This document shows positions 19,120 to 28,662 of a stretch of 64,000 nucleotides of DNA, in pieces. The notes beneath the pieces were generated by a model that was not told the DNA's origin, made no database searches, and was given only the letters and a program-made list of their open reading frames with translations. Source of the DNA: Roseburia sp. (GTDB taxonomy: Bacteria; Bacillota; Clostridia; Lachnospirales; Lachnospiraceae). The DNA is taken from positions 26,357 to 90,356 of the forward strand of contig JALEKJ010000036.1 of assembly GCA_022771695.1 (NCBI GenBank), in the 5' to 3' direction. Position 1 is the stretch's first letter, and every line of letters starts with the position of its first letter. The position numbers and the translations under genes are program-made.

Positions 19120-21354
19120 TCAATTGTCTACTTTGTCATCTTGTGGTATTTCTTGCGTTATTTCCGGTGCTGCATCCCCTTCCGGCGCGTTGCCTCCTTC
19201 CTCCGGTCCTATCTCCTCCGGCAGCTTCTCTTCCTCGCCCGGCTCTGCCTCATTCGGCAGATTTCCCGCTTCTCCTGACAGGTTCTCTTCGCTCGGCAAC
19301 TTCTCTTCGCTCAGCAGATTCTCTCCCTCTTCCGTTTCCTGCTCAGGCGCGGTCTGCTCTAAGAACTCCTCGGACATGTGCGCATATGGCAGAAATGCCA
19401 ACGGCTCTTTGTTCTCGTGTGCCGCTTCCATAAATGTCTGCCAGATTTCTCCGGGATAAGTATATCCCATCAAACCCTCCAGCTTTCGCGGCATATCATA
19501 GCCTACCCATACACTGGTCGTGTAATATCTGGTATATCCGACAAACCATCCATCCTTCTGGTCATTCGTTGTTCCGGTCTTACCGGCACAAGGCATGTTG
19601 GAAAGCCCCAGTCCCTTTGCTGTGCCATTCGCAAACACTCCGGTAAGGACATCCGTCATCATGCGGGCTGCATTCTGGCGGTAAATTTGCTTTTCCTGTT
19701 TTGTCGATGCATACACTTCATTTCCCGACGCATCCAGAATCTTCACAATACATGTTGGTGTCCGATAATTGCCGTCATTGGCAATCGCCGCATAACCGGA
19801 AGCCATCTCTAGGGCAGACGTGCCGTTCGTAAATCCTCCGAGCGCAGATGCCAGTCGATAGTCCTGTGCATCCAGCTTTGAGAAATTCATTTCCCGCAGA
19901 TAAGACAAGCCACGCTCCGGCGTCAACTCCTCAAAAAGTCTCCACGCGACCGTGTTAATTGACTTCTCTACTGCAACACGCACAGTCGTCTCTCCGATAT
20001 ACGCCCCGTTCGAATTCGTAGGTCCATTTTCAATCGGCTCGTCCACCACAACACTCTCCGGTGTCAAGTTTTGCTCAAACATTGGCGTGTAGACAACCAG
20101 CGGCTTTATCGCACTCCCCGGTTGGCGAAAGCTCTGGTATGCGCGATTTAATGTGTAACCTGCAAAATTCTGTTTTCTTCCTCCCACGATTGCCTGCACA
20201 TACCCGGTATCGTTGTTAATGCAGACTGCCGAAGCCTGCAATTCATAGACACCTTCCTTGTTGACCTCTTCAAAACCTGCAAGCGTATTGTCCACAGATT
20301 CTTGAAGCTTTTCCTGCAAATTCATATCAAATGATGTATATATTTGATAGCCATTCCTGTAAAGCTTCTGTTGGCAGTCCGCATACAGCTCATCATAACT
20401 CTCATCGTAAGCCTCCTCATCCGACTCCGAAGCGAACTCATAGCGGAACTCAAATCCTTCAAGTTCCATTAATGCTTTTGTCGCACAATAATACGCATAT
20501 GTCTCCACGTAGTCATTCTTCTCAACTGCATTCGGACGCTCTAAAATAATTTCCTCCACAATCGCGTTAGCATAATCAACCTCAGATATCTTACCATCCG
20601 CCTCCATGTTATATAAGATACGGTCCCTGCGCGCTAACGTATTCTTCATGTTCGTAAGCGGATTATAGAGTGTTGGATTATTTGGAATCGCACATAAAAA
20701 AGCAATCTCCGACAGGTCAAGCTCATCAACATCCCGATTAAAATATCCCCTGCTAGCTGACTGAATTCCGTAATAACCGTTTCCAAAATAAATATTATTC
20801 AGATAAAATTCAATAATCTCTTCTTTGGTGTATTTTTCCTCAAGGTTCCATGCAATAAAAATCTCTTCTACTTTTCGCTGCCACGTTTTCTCCTGTGAAA
20901 TAAACACATTGCGCGCCAGTTGCATAGTAATCGTGCTTCCGCCCTGTGTCACCTTGCCGTTTTCGAGCATCGCTTTCACCGCACGAAGCAACGCACGGTA
21001 ATCAACCCCGTCATGGCGGTAGAACTTCTTATCCTCTATGCTGACAATCGCCGCTATCGCATTCGCCGGAATATCTTCCCGCTCTAAATAGTAGGACTCC
21101 TTTATCCCTTTCAGTGTAGAAATCACACTGCCGTCTGCTGCATAGACAATGCTCGTTTGATTTCCCCGAAATGTCTCGACGGTAGACTCTCTTACCAAAT
21201 GATCCGCTTCTGCCTTAAGCGCTCTTACCTCCTGTGCATAGCCTCCAAAAAAGTAGTATGCACCCGCTCCCAGGATAAGCAGTAAAAGCACGAACTGTAC
21301 CTTTACAAACAGCCAGAATTTCCGGTATTTCTTCTTTTTCTTTTTTCCCGACAA
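19120..21354 (-). CDS. Class A penicillin-binding protein (PBP1)
   Basis: About 744 residues: basic cytoplasmic tail, one membrane anchor (about residues 14-38), glycosyltransferase domain with EDKKFYRHDGVD and GGSTITMQLARN, and a transpeptidase domain with the SAIK, SIN and KTGTT motifs. It polymerises and crosslinks peptidoglycan outside the membrane. The last ~70 residues are a glutamate/proline-rich tail of loose repeats such as LPSEENLSGEAGNLPNEAE, probably disordered. TTG at 21,354 is favoured because AAAGGAGG lies 8 nt before it; a GTG 9 nt upstream is too close. Confidence 0.92.
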   Translation of the reverse strand: MSGKKKKKKYRKFWLFVKVQFVLLLLILGAGAYYFFGGYAQEVRALKAEADHLVRESTVETFRGNQTSIVYAADGSVISTLKGIKESYYLEREDIPANAIAAIVSIEDKKFYRHDGVDYRALLRAVKAMLENGKVTQGGSTITMQLARNVFISQEKTWQRKVEEIFIAWNLEEKYTKEEIIEFYLNNIYFGNGYYGIQSASRGYFNRDVDELDLSEIAFLCAIPNNPTLYNPLTNMKNTLARRDRILYNMEADGKISEVDYANAIVEEIILERPNAVEKNDYVETYAYYCATKALMELEGFEFRYEFASESDEEAYDESYDELYADCQQKLYRNGYQIYTSFDMNLQEKLQESVDNTLAGFEEVNKEGVYELQASAVCINNDTGYVQAIVGGRKQNFAGYTLNRAYQSFRQPGSAIKPLVVYTPMFEQNLTPESVVVDEPIENGPTNSNGAYIGETTVRVAVEKSINTVAWRLFEELTPERGLSYLREMNFSKLDAQDYRLASALGGFTNGTSALEMASGYAAIANDGNYRTPTCIVKILDASGNEVYASTKQEKQIYRQNAARMMTDVLTGVFANGTAKGLGLSNMPCAGKTGTTNDQKDGWFVGYTRYYTTSVWVGYDMPRKLEGLMGYTYPGEIWQTFMEAAHENKEPLAFLPYAHMSEEFLEQTAPEQETEEGENLLSEEKLPSEENLSGEAGNLPNEAEPGEEEKLPEEIGPEEGGNAPEGDAAPEITQEIPQDDKVDN

Positions 21355-21431
21355 CGCGCACACCTCCTTTTCTCACAATATGACTTGCTGATGCTACACC
21401 TTTCTATACAATCATCCTGCTACCGATTTAC

Positions 21432-23042
21432 CTACAAATCTATCTTATGATAAGAAATTCCAATCTTAGAAAGCAGCTCTGCCTCCCTGTTTTGACAGGT
21501 AAAAATCAGTATCTGCCTGTCCATCCCGGAAAGTACCTTTAACGTCTGCTCCAAACGCGCATCATCGTACTGCGCGAACGCCTCATCCAGAAATATCGGC
21601 ATTGTTTCCTCCCTGGTCACGGTCTCTCCTACCGCCAGACGCAGCGCAAGGTAAAACTGTTCCAGCGTACCGCGGCTCAACGCCTCCGGCGACACCTCTT
21701 TTCCATTAATTAATACCCACAGTTTTCCATTCTCATCAACACGGACACTATCATATCTGCCGCCGGTAATCGCAGACACATAGCGTGACACTTCACCATT
21801 TAACGCGTCCCCTGCTTCCTCACAGAATTCTTTTGCAAGGCGCTCCAGCTCATCTGCCGCAAGCTGTACCGCATCGATTTCCCGCTGCAATTCCAGCTCA
21901 CAATCCGTCTGTATGCTGAGCTGTTCCAACTGCTCGGCAATGTTGTAAAGGCGTGTCTCCTTCTCATCCAGCGCTTCATGCAATATCGCAAGCATCTGCT
22001 CCGCATGATTCGGCTCCTGCGTCGGCGCCTCCTGCTCCACCGGTAAGGGTATACGCTGCTTCTTTGCATGCCAAACAGCTATCCCACCAAGCAACGCAAA
22101 TCCGAATGCTGCCAAGCCTAATCCACCTGTCATAAACCAAAACGCTTCTGTGCTGTGCAAAGCATCCTTGCCGACAAATAGAATCAGTACCATACCCACG
22201 GCTAAAAACGCCGCCAGCACAAACATCCTACTACCCATGCGCATCCTATTCTTAGCGCGCTGCTCGTTTATCTGGTTGCTTTCCGTCATTTGCGCTACCG
22301 CGCTTTGTGCATGCCTGTCTGTCATTTGCGCTGCTGCACTCTGGCTCTCTGTATGCATGTCCTCCATCCGCAACTTTGCCTCGGCAATATCCTCCCGTAG
22401 TTTCAGGCAATCCCGCTGCAATATCTCCTGCTCAATCCGGAGCGCAGCCTGGCGCTGTTCCTTTTCGCTCTGCACTTTCTTTAACGCTGCGCTAAGCTTT
22501 TTTTTCTTTTCACGCAGCATCTCCACCGCCCGCGTCACCCGAAAGCCGGAATCTCCGCTCTCCGCCGCATCCGACAAATACTCCGCCAGCGAATCCGCCA
22601 GTTCTTTCCCTGTGACTGCTCCTGACTGTGGAATATCATAAGTATTTCCAAATGTTTCCTTGTGTATACCTCCCAAGAGCATCGTAAGATCTCCGTAAGC
22701 AATCGACAACTCTTCTCCGTCTGCCTCATTGCGCAAAAAGTCACGTTTCTCACGATAATAAAAATTACGCTCCAGAAAAAACGGCCGCCCCTCCACCTCA
22801 AAGCGAAGTGCTCCGCTATAATATGCCGGGGAATGCCACGGCTCATACCGCTGATAACTGTCTGTCACAGGTGCTCTGCCTCTCCCCTTATCCATGCCAA
22901 AAAGCATTGCAAGCAAAAAAGCATGCACCGTGGATTTCCCCGCCTCATTCGCGCCGTATATCACATTAATTCCCGGCTCAAACTGTATCTTCTTCTCTTT
23001 TAATTTTCCAAAGCTAAAAATCTCTGCTTCCCGAATCTGCAT
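21432..23042 (-). CDS. SMC-like ATPase (SbcC/YhaN type)
   Basis: A 536-residue P-loop protein with Walker A GANEAGKST near residue 29, a coiled coil (about 165-230), two hydrophobic helices near residues 265-320, a second coil, then a LSRGTLEQFYLALRLA signature and Walker B MPIFLDEAF. This is the YhaN-like branch of Rad50/SbcC, whose central helices suggest membrane attachment. It follows an SbcD-like nuclease gene by 68 nt, so the two probably form a DNA-end processing complex. The ATG after GGGAGAA was chosen. Confidence 0.85.
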   Translation of the reverse strand: MQIREAEIFSFGKLKEKKIQFEPGINVIYGANEAGKSTVHAFLLAMLFGMDKGRGRAPVTDSYQRYEPWHSPAYYSGALRFEVEGRPFFLERNFYYREKRDFLRNEADGEELSIAYGDLTMLLGGIHKETFGNTYDIPQSGAVTGKELADSLAEYLSDAAESGDSGFRVTRAVEMLREKKKKLSAALKKVQSEKEQRQAALRIEQEILQRDCLKLREDIAEAKLRMEDMHTESQSAAAQMTDRHAQSAVAQMTESNQINEQRAKNRMRMGSRMFVLAAFLAVGMVLILFVGKDALHSTEAFWFMTGGLGLAAFGFALLGGIAVWHAKKQRIPLPVEQEAPTQEPNHAEQMLAILHEALDEKETRLYNIAEQLEQLSIQTDCELELQREIDAVQLAADELERLAKEFCEEAGDALNGEVSRYVSAITGGRYDSVRVDENGKLWVLINGKEVSPEALSRGTLEQFYLALRLAVGETVTREETMPIFLDEAFAQYDDARLEQTLKVLSGMDRQILIFTCQNREAELLSKIGISYHKIDL

Positions 23043-23110
23043 TCTTTCTCCCTGTCTCCGTAATTCCAAAATCTCCTGTCCGACTTGCTATCTTTTCATA
23101 AAGGGATCAT

Positions 23111-24163
23111 CTATATATCATTCCCCAGCAATGCGTTCACACCGTACTCCAACGCCTTTTTCGTCACAATATCTGTTCCGTCACGACTCATCCTGCGAAT
23201 GTATGCACCAAGAATCGAATCCGGATGGTCTGCCAAAAGTCTCTCGTAATCGTAATCGGGCGTCAATTCCTCACGGACATCTACAATCCGTTCCATCTGC
23301 GCCAACGCCTGCAGGTCAAAAGATATCTCCGGATCTCTTCGTCCGGAAAGCGTCAACCGGAAATACTGATATGTCGGGCGCTCCGCCAAAAGCTTTTTTG
23401 CCCATGTGACAATTTCCCGCTCTGTCGTCGCCGTGCTTACCGCATACTCCTCATGGCAGTACTCACACTTTTTGATTGGGAAAAAGTGAACATCCACCTC
23501 CGACTTTGTAAGGTTGCCCATCCAGTACCCATGCGGTCCGATGTCATTACAATCAGTCGGTTCTAAGCTGCCTGCCATCACAGCACGATTCTCTGCCAGC
23601 CATCCGCTGCGATGAATGTGCCCTGCCGCCACATAATCAAATCCGTTCTGCAATATCTGCGTCACTGAGAACGGAATATGCCGCTCATCCCCTCCATGCG
23701 CCAGCAGAATGTTTAACCATTCCCGCTTCTTCGGGCGAAGTGTATCATATTTACGTTCCCTGATTTCCCGATGCCAGTAACTCAACCCGTATACTGCCAT
23801 ATTTAGCTCCGGAAATTCAAAGCAGTCTGCATCTTCTCGCCGGAACAGGTATACATTTTCCGCCCACGGATATGTTAAATAGTATGATTTCTGTCTCAGA
23901 TAATCATGGTTTCCCACGATAAGCATCACGCGTGTCTGCAAAATCCGGCGAAACAGTGCATCTACTTCTTTTAAGTCTTTTTTCAACGGCTGTCCATGAA
24001 AAAGGTCTCCTGTAATAAACAAAAAATCCGGCTTCTCACGCTCTGCCACGGCAATTACCTGTGCAAAGGAGTCCCAGATATCCTGCTTTCTCTTTTCACT
24101 CCATGCCTTTCCCACATCCGGTTCTACCCCAAGATGGACATCCGAAATATGTATAAATCTCAC
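23111..24163 (-). CDS. SbcD/YhaO-like DNA exonuclease subunit
   Basis: A 350-residue calcineurin-type phosphoesterase. The metal motifs DVHLG, GDLFHG, GNHDY and AAGHIHR are present in order and fit a two-metal nuclease of the Mre11/SbcD group. A C-terminal segment of about 110 residues is family-typical for YhaO. A GTG start 10 nt after GGAG gives MRFIHISDVHLG; the ATG 24 nt upstream lacks a ribosome site. It is upstream of its ATPase partner. Confidence 0.88.
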   Translation of the reverse strand: MRFIHISDVHLGVEPDVGKAWSEKRKQDIWDSFAQVIAVAEREKPDFLFITGDLFHGQPLKKDLKEVDALFRRILQTRVMLIVGNHDYLRQKSYYLTYPWAENVYLFRREDADCFEFPELNMAVYGLSYWHREIRERKYDTLRPKKREWLNILLAHGGDERHIPFSVTQILQNGFDYVAAGHIHRSGWLAENRAVMAGSLEPTDCNDIGPHGYWMGNLTKSEVDVHFFPIKKCEYCHEEYAVSTATTEREIVTWAKKLLAERPTYQYFRLTLSGRRDPEISFDLQALAQMERIVDVREELTPDYDYERLLADHPDSILGAYIRRMSRDGTDIVTKKALEYGVNALLGNDI

Positions 24164-24276
24164 GTGCTCTCTTCTCCATTCATCCAAACATACTTTCTAT
24201 TATTTTACACGTTCTCGCATGATTGTACAAGGATTCTGCCGGATGCTTTTATACAGCAGAACATGGTTTACTATTG

Positions 24277-24316
24277 AAAAAAAGGGGGCGACAAAACTTT
24301 TCGTCGCCCCCTTTTT
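24277..24316. terminator. Terminator downstream of spoVT
   Basis: A stem GGGGGCGAC/GTCGCCCCC is flanked by A-run and T-run on both sides, giving a bidirectional rho-independent terminator. Confidence 0.85.
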
Positions 24317-24317
24317 C

Positions 24318-24866
24318 CTACTGTTCCATCTGTCTGCCGAGAAATCCGGCAGCAGCAGCCACCAGCTTGCTCTCGGTTTCTGTCATCTTTTCTTTTTCCT
24401 CTTTCGAGCAGAGAATCACTGCTCCGATGGCATCCCCTTCACAGATAATCGTGCTGACTGCCTGCTGGTGATACTCTCCCGCATCATCAAGCGTCAACTG
24501 TATAAAAGCAGAATCCTCCTTTGATGCCAGAAAATTTTTGCGCTCCCCGATTGTCTCCTCGAGCTGTGCGCTAATCGCTTTTCCCTCGAACTCCTTTTTC
24601 CCGCCTCCCGACGCAGCCACTACATGATCACAGTCCGTGATAAGCACCAAATGCCCTGTGGTCTGTGCCAGGCTCTCTGCATACTCTCCCGCAAATTGAC
24701 TGAGTTCTCCGATTGGTGAATATTTTTTTAAGATAACTTCTCCTTCACGATCGGTAAATATTTCAAGCGGGTCGCCTTCGCGAATCCGCAGTGTGCGCCG
24801 AATCTCTTTCGGTATTACGATACGTCCAAGGTCATCTATTCTTCTAACGATTCCTGTAGCTTTCAC
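24318..24866 (-). CDS. spoVT: Stage V sporulation transcriptional regulator T
   Basis: A 182-residue protein: N-terminal AbrB-type swapped-hairpin DNA-binding domain (KATGIVRRIDDLGRIVIPKE, RTLRIREGDPLEIF) and a C-terminal GAF-like domain (about 55-180). It tunes forespore genes in spore formers. GTG at 24,866 lies 8 nt after GGAGG and gives the same start as known SpoVT proteins; two ATGs upstream overlap the ribosome site. Its presence suggests descent from, or membership in, a sporulating lineage. Confidence 0.93.
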   Translation of the reverse strand: MKATGIVRRIDDLGRIVIPKEIRRTLRIREGDPLEIFTDREGEVILKKYSPIGELSQFAGEYAESLAQTTGHLVLITDCDHVVAASGGGKKEFEGKAISAQLEETIGERKNFLASKEDSAFIQLTLDDAGEYHQQAVSTIICEGDAIGAVILCSKEEKEKMTETESKLVAAAAGFLGRQMEQ

Positions 24867-24968
24867 AATATTTTCCTCCATCATCAATTATTTCCAATAT
24901 AGTTTCCTGCTATATTTTTGTTATGGAGTTATTATGTGAAAAAATGGGAAATAATATTCCCACATAAT

Positions 24969-25430
24969 TTACACATGCTCAATCGGAAGTGCAACCAAAT
25001 TTTCTCTTAAATATGTTTTCTTATCTATCAGGCAAAGTATAACACCCATTCCTCTTGATTTTTCCTTTACCTTATCCAAAACGGGATTCGTTGCACCCAT
25101 ATTTGCTTTTGGATTTCCGGACATTTTAATTTCAATCGGATACAGAACTCCATCCTCATCAATGATAAGGTCTATCTCATTCTCACCGGAAGCACATTTA
25201 TCTTTTCCTCTATAATAGAAAATGTTGAATCTGTAGTCCTTTCCCTCGTTGATATAGGACTTTAGTATCTCCGATACCATAAATGTTTCAAACATGTTTC
25301 CTGCCACGGCCGAACACTTCAGGGTGTCCGCTGTTAACCAGCGAGTAAGATAGCAAGCCAACCCAGTGTCTCTAAAATAGATTTTTGGAGTTTTGATTGC
25401 CCTGCTAAGTACACTTGCGCTATATGGTTG
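24969..25430 (-). pseudogene. Truncated DUF4143 ATPase remnant
   Basis: The sequence from about 25,430 down encodes only the C-terminal half of an AAA-plus-DUF4143 protein: LSRAIKTPKIYFRDTGLACY, then the PD-(D/E)xK-like GENEIDLIIDEDGVLYPIEIK. The whole ATPase half is missing. A longer open frame beginning at 25,496 includes about 22 residues read out of a transcription terminator, so that start is chimeric. The remnant appears fused behind the FMN riboswitch and probably replaced its original target gene. Confidence 0.75.
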
Positions 25431-25439
25431 TAGCAAGAA

Positions 25440-25482
25440 CAATAAAAAATGCTCTGAAATGGTACACCATCTCAGAGCATCA
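25440..25482 (-). terminator. Terminator of the FMN riboswitch
   Basis: On the minus strand ATGCTCTGA pairs with TCAGAGCAT around a GATGGTGTACCATT inner helix and loop, followed by TTTTTTATT. It lies 30-70 nt after the aptamer, the usual place for its expression platform. Confidence 0.8.
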
Positions 25483-25511
25483 TATACTGTGCGCAAAATA
25501 TTTCATCCTTG

Positions 25512-25626
25512 CGTTATCTTCTTTCATCCAGACTTTACTGTCGGCTTCGGAGTTACACCGAATCATGCCTTGCGGCTCGTGGGCTTTACCACCGGTAGGG
25601 AATTGCACCCTGCCCTGAAGACATTA
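25512..25626 (-). ncRNA. FMN riboswitch (RFN element)
   Basis: The minus strand shows TCTTCAGGGCAGGGTG, AATTCCCTACCGGTGGTA, AAGCCCACGAGCC, GATTCGGTGTAACTCCGA, AGCCGACAGT and AAGTCTGGATGAAAGAAGA in the order of the six-stem FMN aptamer. All conserved core segments are present. No riboflavin gene follows it; see the findings. Confidence 0.95.
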
Positions 25627-25639
25627 TTCAATTATTTGA

Positions 25640-25668
25640 AGTATACTCCATATGGGATACATTGCCAA
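25640..25668 (-). promoter_or_regulatory. Promoter of the FMN riboswitch transcript
   Basis: TTGGCA and TATACT separated by exactly 17 nt on the minus strand lie just upstream of the aptamer. Confidence 0.7.
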
Positions 25669-25744
25669 GAAGCCACATCATCTGACCAACCCCATGGTAA
25701 CAGCTCAGCCCACACCATTAAGCTGTCCCTTCGATGCTTTCTCG

Positions 25745-28396
25745 CTATTTCACTCTTATTTTCTGTCCCTCATAAATATACCTCTGGCTCATAATCTCAG
25801 GATTTAATTCTGCCAACTGAGCCAATGACAATTTATTCTTTCTTGCGATTTTATAGAGATAATCGCCCCTTTGAACAACGTAATATTCCGCATTGGGATT
25901 TGCTGCGGGAGTCTGAGAATCCACAATTTTACCTGTGAAGCCCACAACAATCTTCTGTCCCGGACGAATCAGATTAGGATTCTTAATCTGAGGATTCAGA
26001 GCCAATAATGCCGATAAGCTCATATGATTCCTACGGGCAATTTTTCCCAAGGTATCTCCCTTAACAACAATATATTCAATCGGTACACTGACCGTCTCCT
26101 CCTTAACTGCGGTGGAGGAAGTGCTGCCCTGGCTGTCCCAAGAAGCATCAGAGTCATCACTGCTTGCTCTCTCTGCAAAAGCAAAGTTAGAGGAATGGGT
26201 CACGGTAAAGGTTACTTTACCTGCTGCGAGGGAATAGGGTACTGTCTCATCACTGGTTCCGTCACCATTCTTGTCATGGAGAATCACCAGCTTGGAAGAG
26301 TCAATTCCGTTGGGCACAGGCATCGTGATTGTCACCGGCATACGAAGATTACCCTCTATTGCCGTGGCAGAACCTGCTGAACTTGTCTGCATAAGCTTCA
26401 AGTCTAACTGAACCGCTTTGCTGTAAGAACTGCTGCTGATAGCAATTCCTGAACCTGCCTTGTCACCAATCACAAGCTGCACACTACTGCTGTCAGCTGC
26501 ATTAAAGGCTGCTCCCGTCACAGACACTTTTCCATTTATGCTGCCTGACACTGCTGAATCAATAGCAGGTTCTTTGTTTTCAATACTCTTGTCTTTTGCA
26601 TAGTCATTTTCCAGACTCTTAAGCTTGGTAAGAAGTGCTGTATTCACAGTACCATCTGCTGCCTGAACTTCAGATGCAATCTTTGCCACAGTAAATCTGC
26701 TGAGCAAATCAGACACCACATCTGCTGCAGCTCCCGGAGCGTTACTCCAGCCTCTGTCTAACACATCCTGTACACTCTGCTTAGGATCAACTGTACCAAC
26801 CGCATAATTGGAAAACTTATCAGATTCAAAGGTTAGGGTTCCTGCTGCTGCATCATAGATTGCCGGAATCTTCTCATATACACCCTGGTGCTCACGCACT
26901 ACTACATACTGCTTTGAAGCATCAAGGTCTGTACCAACCTGTAGTGTTACAGTGATTTTATCAGTTAATTCCTCCAAATCCTTTCTCCACACCTCGGTAC
27001 TGCTTCCCTTATTGACAATCTGAGCCAAATCAACCTCCAGCCAGCTCTTAACCTCAACACCCGAAGCTGCATCACTGGACTGTAATTTGTTTTTATCAGC
27101 ATCACTAATAGCAGAATCCGTTACCGTAAGCTCCAGATTACCCGAATCGATAACCTTCTCCCCGCCAACAATCTGAGCACCTGTCACATCCTTAGCCTCA
27201 GCTATCACCTTATCTTCACTTTTTGTAAACAGTGCGCTCAAATGAAGATTCGTCTTAGGCATGGTAAATGTAAAGATACTTACCTCACTGCCTGCCGTAA
27301 CCACATTTCCGTTCAATGAACCGGAAATAAACTGATAACCATAGTTCGGCTTAATCTGAACGGTTACTGTTGCTCCTGCCTTGATTGAAATATATCCTTC
27401 ATGCTCATTCTGCATAAATGGCTCGCTGTCATTTAATACATTATTTTCTTCTGAATCCACAGCAGAAATAATTTTTACCGTTCCATTCTGCACTACACCA
27501 TCTACACCATACTTATCGGAATCGTCCGACCATGTTATGGTTTTGTTTCCATCATCATATTTTAAATCATATGCTTTCTGCTCATTCAAGGTATATACCT
27601 TCCCATTTTCTATGGGACCTTCCCATACCTTATAACCATCATTTATTCCCTCTAATGCGGCAGAAGCCAAGAAGCCGCCCTCAACACTTATAACCTTTAA
27701 ATAGACAGTCGCTACAGAAGCATTAAAAACATATCTGGAACCATCATAAACCAAATTTGTTGTATCACTGGGATTAGCCAACTCATTCCATACATTTCCA
27801 TCATAGGAATATTGAATCTTAGCCCCTATAACCGGCATACCTTCGGGAACCTCCGTACTGCTATATTGCCCGTAATCTAACAGATTACCGAAATTATCCC
27901 ACAGTTCAACAGAGATTGCGTCAGTCGGCGCCTCTGTGTTGCCTCCACCGGGATTATTATCCTCAAAAGCTACATTTAAAGCTACAAATGTAGCCAAATC
28001 CGCCACGCCAAGACTTCTAAGCGTAAAAGTATAGGTTGTCACCTTTCCTACTGTCACCGCTGCATCATCAGGGAAAGAAAGACCGCTTTCTCCACCTGTT
28101 CTAAGCACACCCTTTTTGCCTTCTTCATTTGCTGTAAGCTCCACCACAATCTCAGTATCCAAAGAGTCAATTACCACTCTTGATGAATTACCGCTGTACT
28201 GTGTACCGCCAATGGTCAATGTCGCGGTACCATTGGCTCCCGTAAAGTCTCCACTTGAAACCGTTGCTCCTGGCCATCCCAGTTCCAAATTTTCATTTTC
28301 TGCTCTTACCTGCACTGGTATATACGCCATTGACATAACCATGCATAAGGTAAGAATTCTTGTTAAAAATCTTTGCAGTTTTTTCTTAATGTTCAT
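25745..28396 (-). CDS. Large secreted protein with two C-terminal LysM domains
   Basis: An 883-residue exported protein. A basic N-terminus and hydrophobic core (about residues 8-31, ending PVQVRA) form a signal peptide. The middle has Ig-like and beta-rich repeats and an NLHLSALFTKSEDK segment recalling Clostridia surface adhesins. Two LysM modules close it (EYIVVKGDTLGKIARRNHMS and EYYVVQRGDYLYKIARKNK), which should hold it on peptidoglycan. There is no catalytic motif. GGGAGG precedes the ATG. It lies in a decaying neighbourhood but is itself intact. Confidence 0.8.
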   Translation of the reverse strand: MNIKKKLQRFLTRILTLCMVMSMAYIPVQVRAENENLELGWPGATVSSGDFTGANGTATLTIGGTQYSGNSSRVVIDSLDTEIVVELTANEEGKKGVLRTGGESGLSFPDDAAVTVGKVTTYTFTLRSLGVADLATFVALNVAFEDNNPGGGNTEAPTDAISVELWDNFGNLLDYGQYSSTEVPEGMPVIGAKIQYSYDGNVWNELANPSDTTNLVYDGSRYVFNASVATVYLKVISVEGGFLASAALEGINDGYKVWEGPIENGKVYTLNEQKAYDLKYDDGNKTITWSDDSDKYGVDGVVQNGTVKIISAVDSEENNVLNDSEPFMQNEHEGYISIKAGATVTVQIKPNYGYQFISGSLNGNVVTAGSEVSIFTFTMPKTNLHLSALFTKSEDKVIAEAKDVTGAQIVGGEKVIDSGNLELTVTDSAISDADKNKLQSSDAASGVEVKSWLEVDLAQIVNKGSSTEVWRKDLEELTDKITVTLQVGTDLDASKQYVVVREHQGVYEKIPAIYDAAAGTLTFESDKFSNYAVGTVDPKQSVQDVLDRGWSNAPGAAADVVSDLLSRFTVAKIASEVQAADGTVNTALLTKLKSLENDYAKDKSIENKEPAIDSAVSGSINGKVSVTGAAFNAADSSSVQLVIGDKAGSGIAISSSSYSKAVQLDLKLMQTSSAGSATAIEGNLRMPVTITMPVPNGIDSSKLVILHDKNGDGTSDETVPYSLAAGKVTFTVTHSSNFAFAERASSDDSDASWDSQGSTSSTAVKEETVSVPIEYIVVKGDTLGKIARRNHMSLSALLALNPQIKNPNLIRPGQKIVVGFTGKIVDSQTPAANPNAEYYVVQRGDYLYKIARKNKLSLAQLAELNPEIMSQRYIYEGQKIRVK

Positions 28397-28448
28397 GTTG
28401 TTCCCTCCCCGTAATATTTTGATTCTATATTTTATTGGTTCAGGCTAA

Positions 28449-28662
28449 TTCCTTGCCCAGCCTGCACAAAGCGTGATTGGCTTTGTCGTACTCCAGTCAA
28501 AGTCATCCCCTTTCTTTTCATAGAAATCTATCCCCATCAGCATCTTCACTTGCTTGCCGTTGCAATCAGGCTCAGCATACTAGCCGGTAAATATATAGCC
28601 TTCTACCGGCTCATATTCCTGACCTATATTGTATTCCATATCATTTTTCATAGGCATCAGCC
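28449..28662 (-). pseudogene. Unrecognised coding remnant
   Basis: The minus strand reads MKNDMEYNIGQEYEPVEG followed by YIFTG and an in-frame stop, then continues as YAEPDCNGKQVKMLMGID and ends KPITLCAGWARN. This looks like an interrupted short gene or the tail of a lost one. I do not recognise the family. Confidence 0.4.

Noticed and set aside
24969..25496. DUF4143 frame as a functional nuclease or toxin gene
   Set aside because: The ATPase half is missing and the first residues are translated from a terminator hairpin, so it is a remnant.
25745..28396. LysM protein as part of the prophage or a wall hydrolase
   Set aside because: It is far from the prophage and has no catalytic motif, only a signal peptide, beta-rich modules and two LysM domains.
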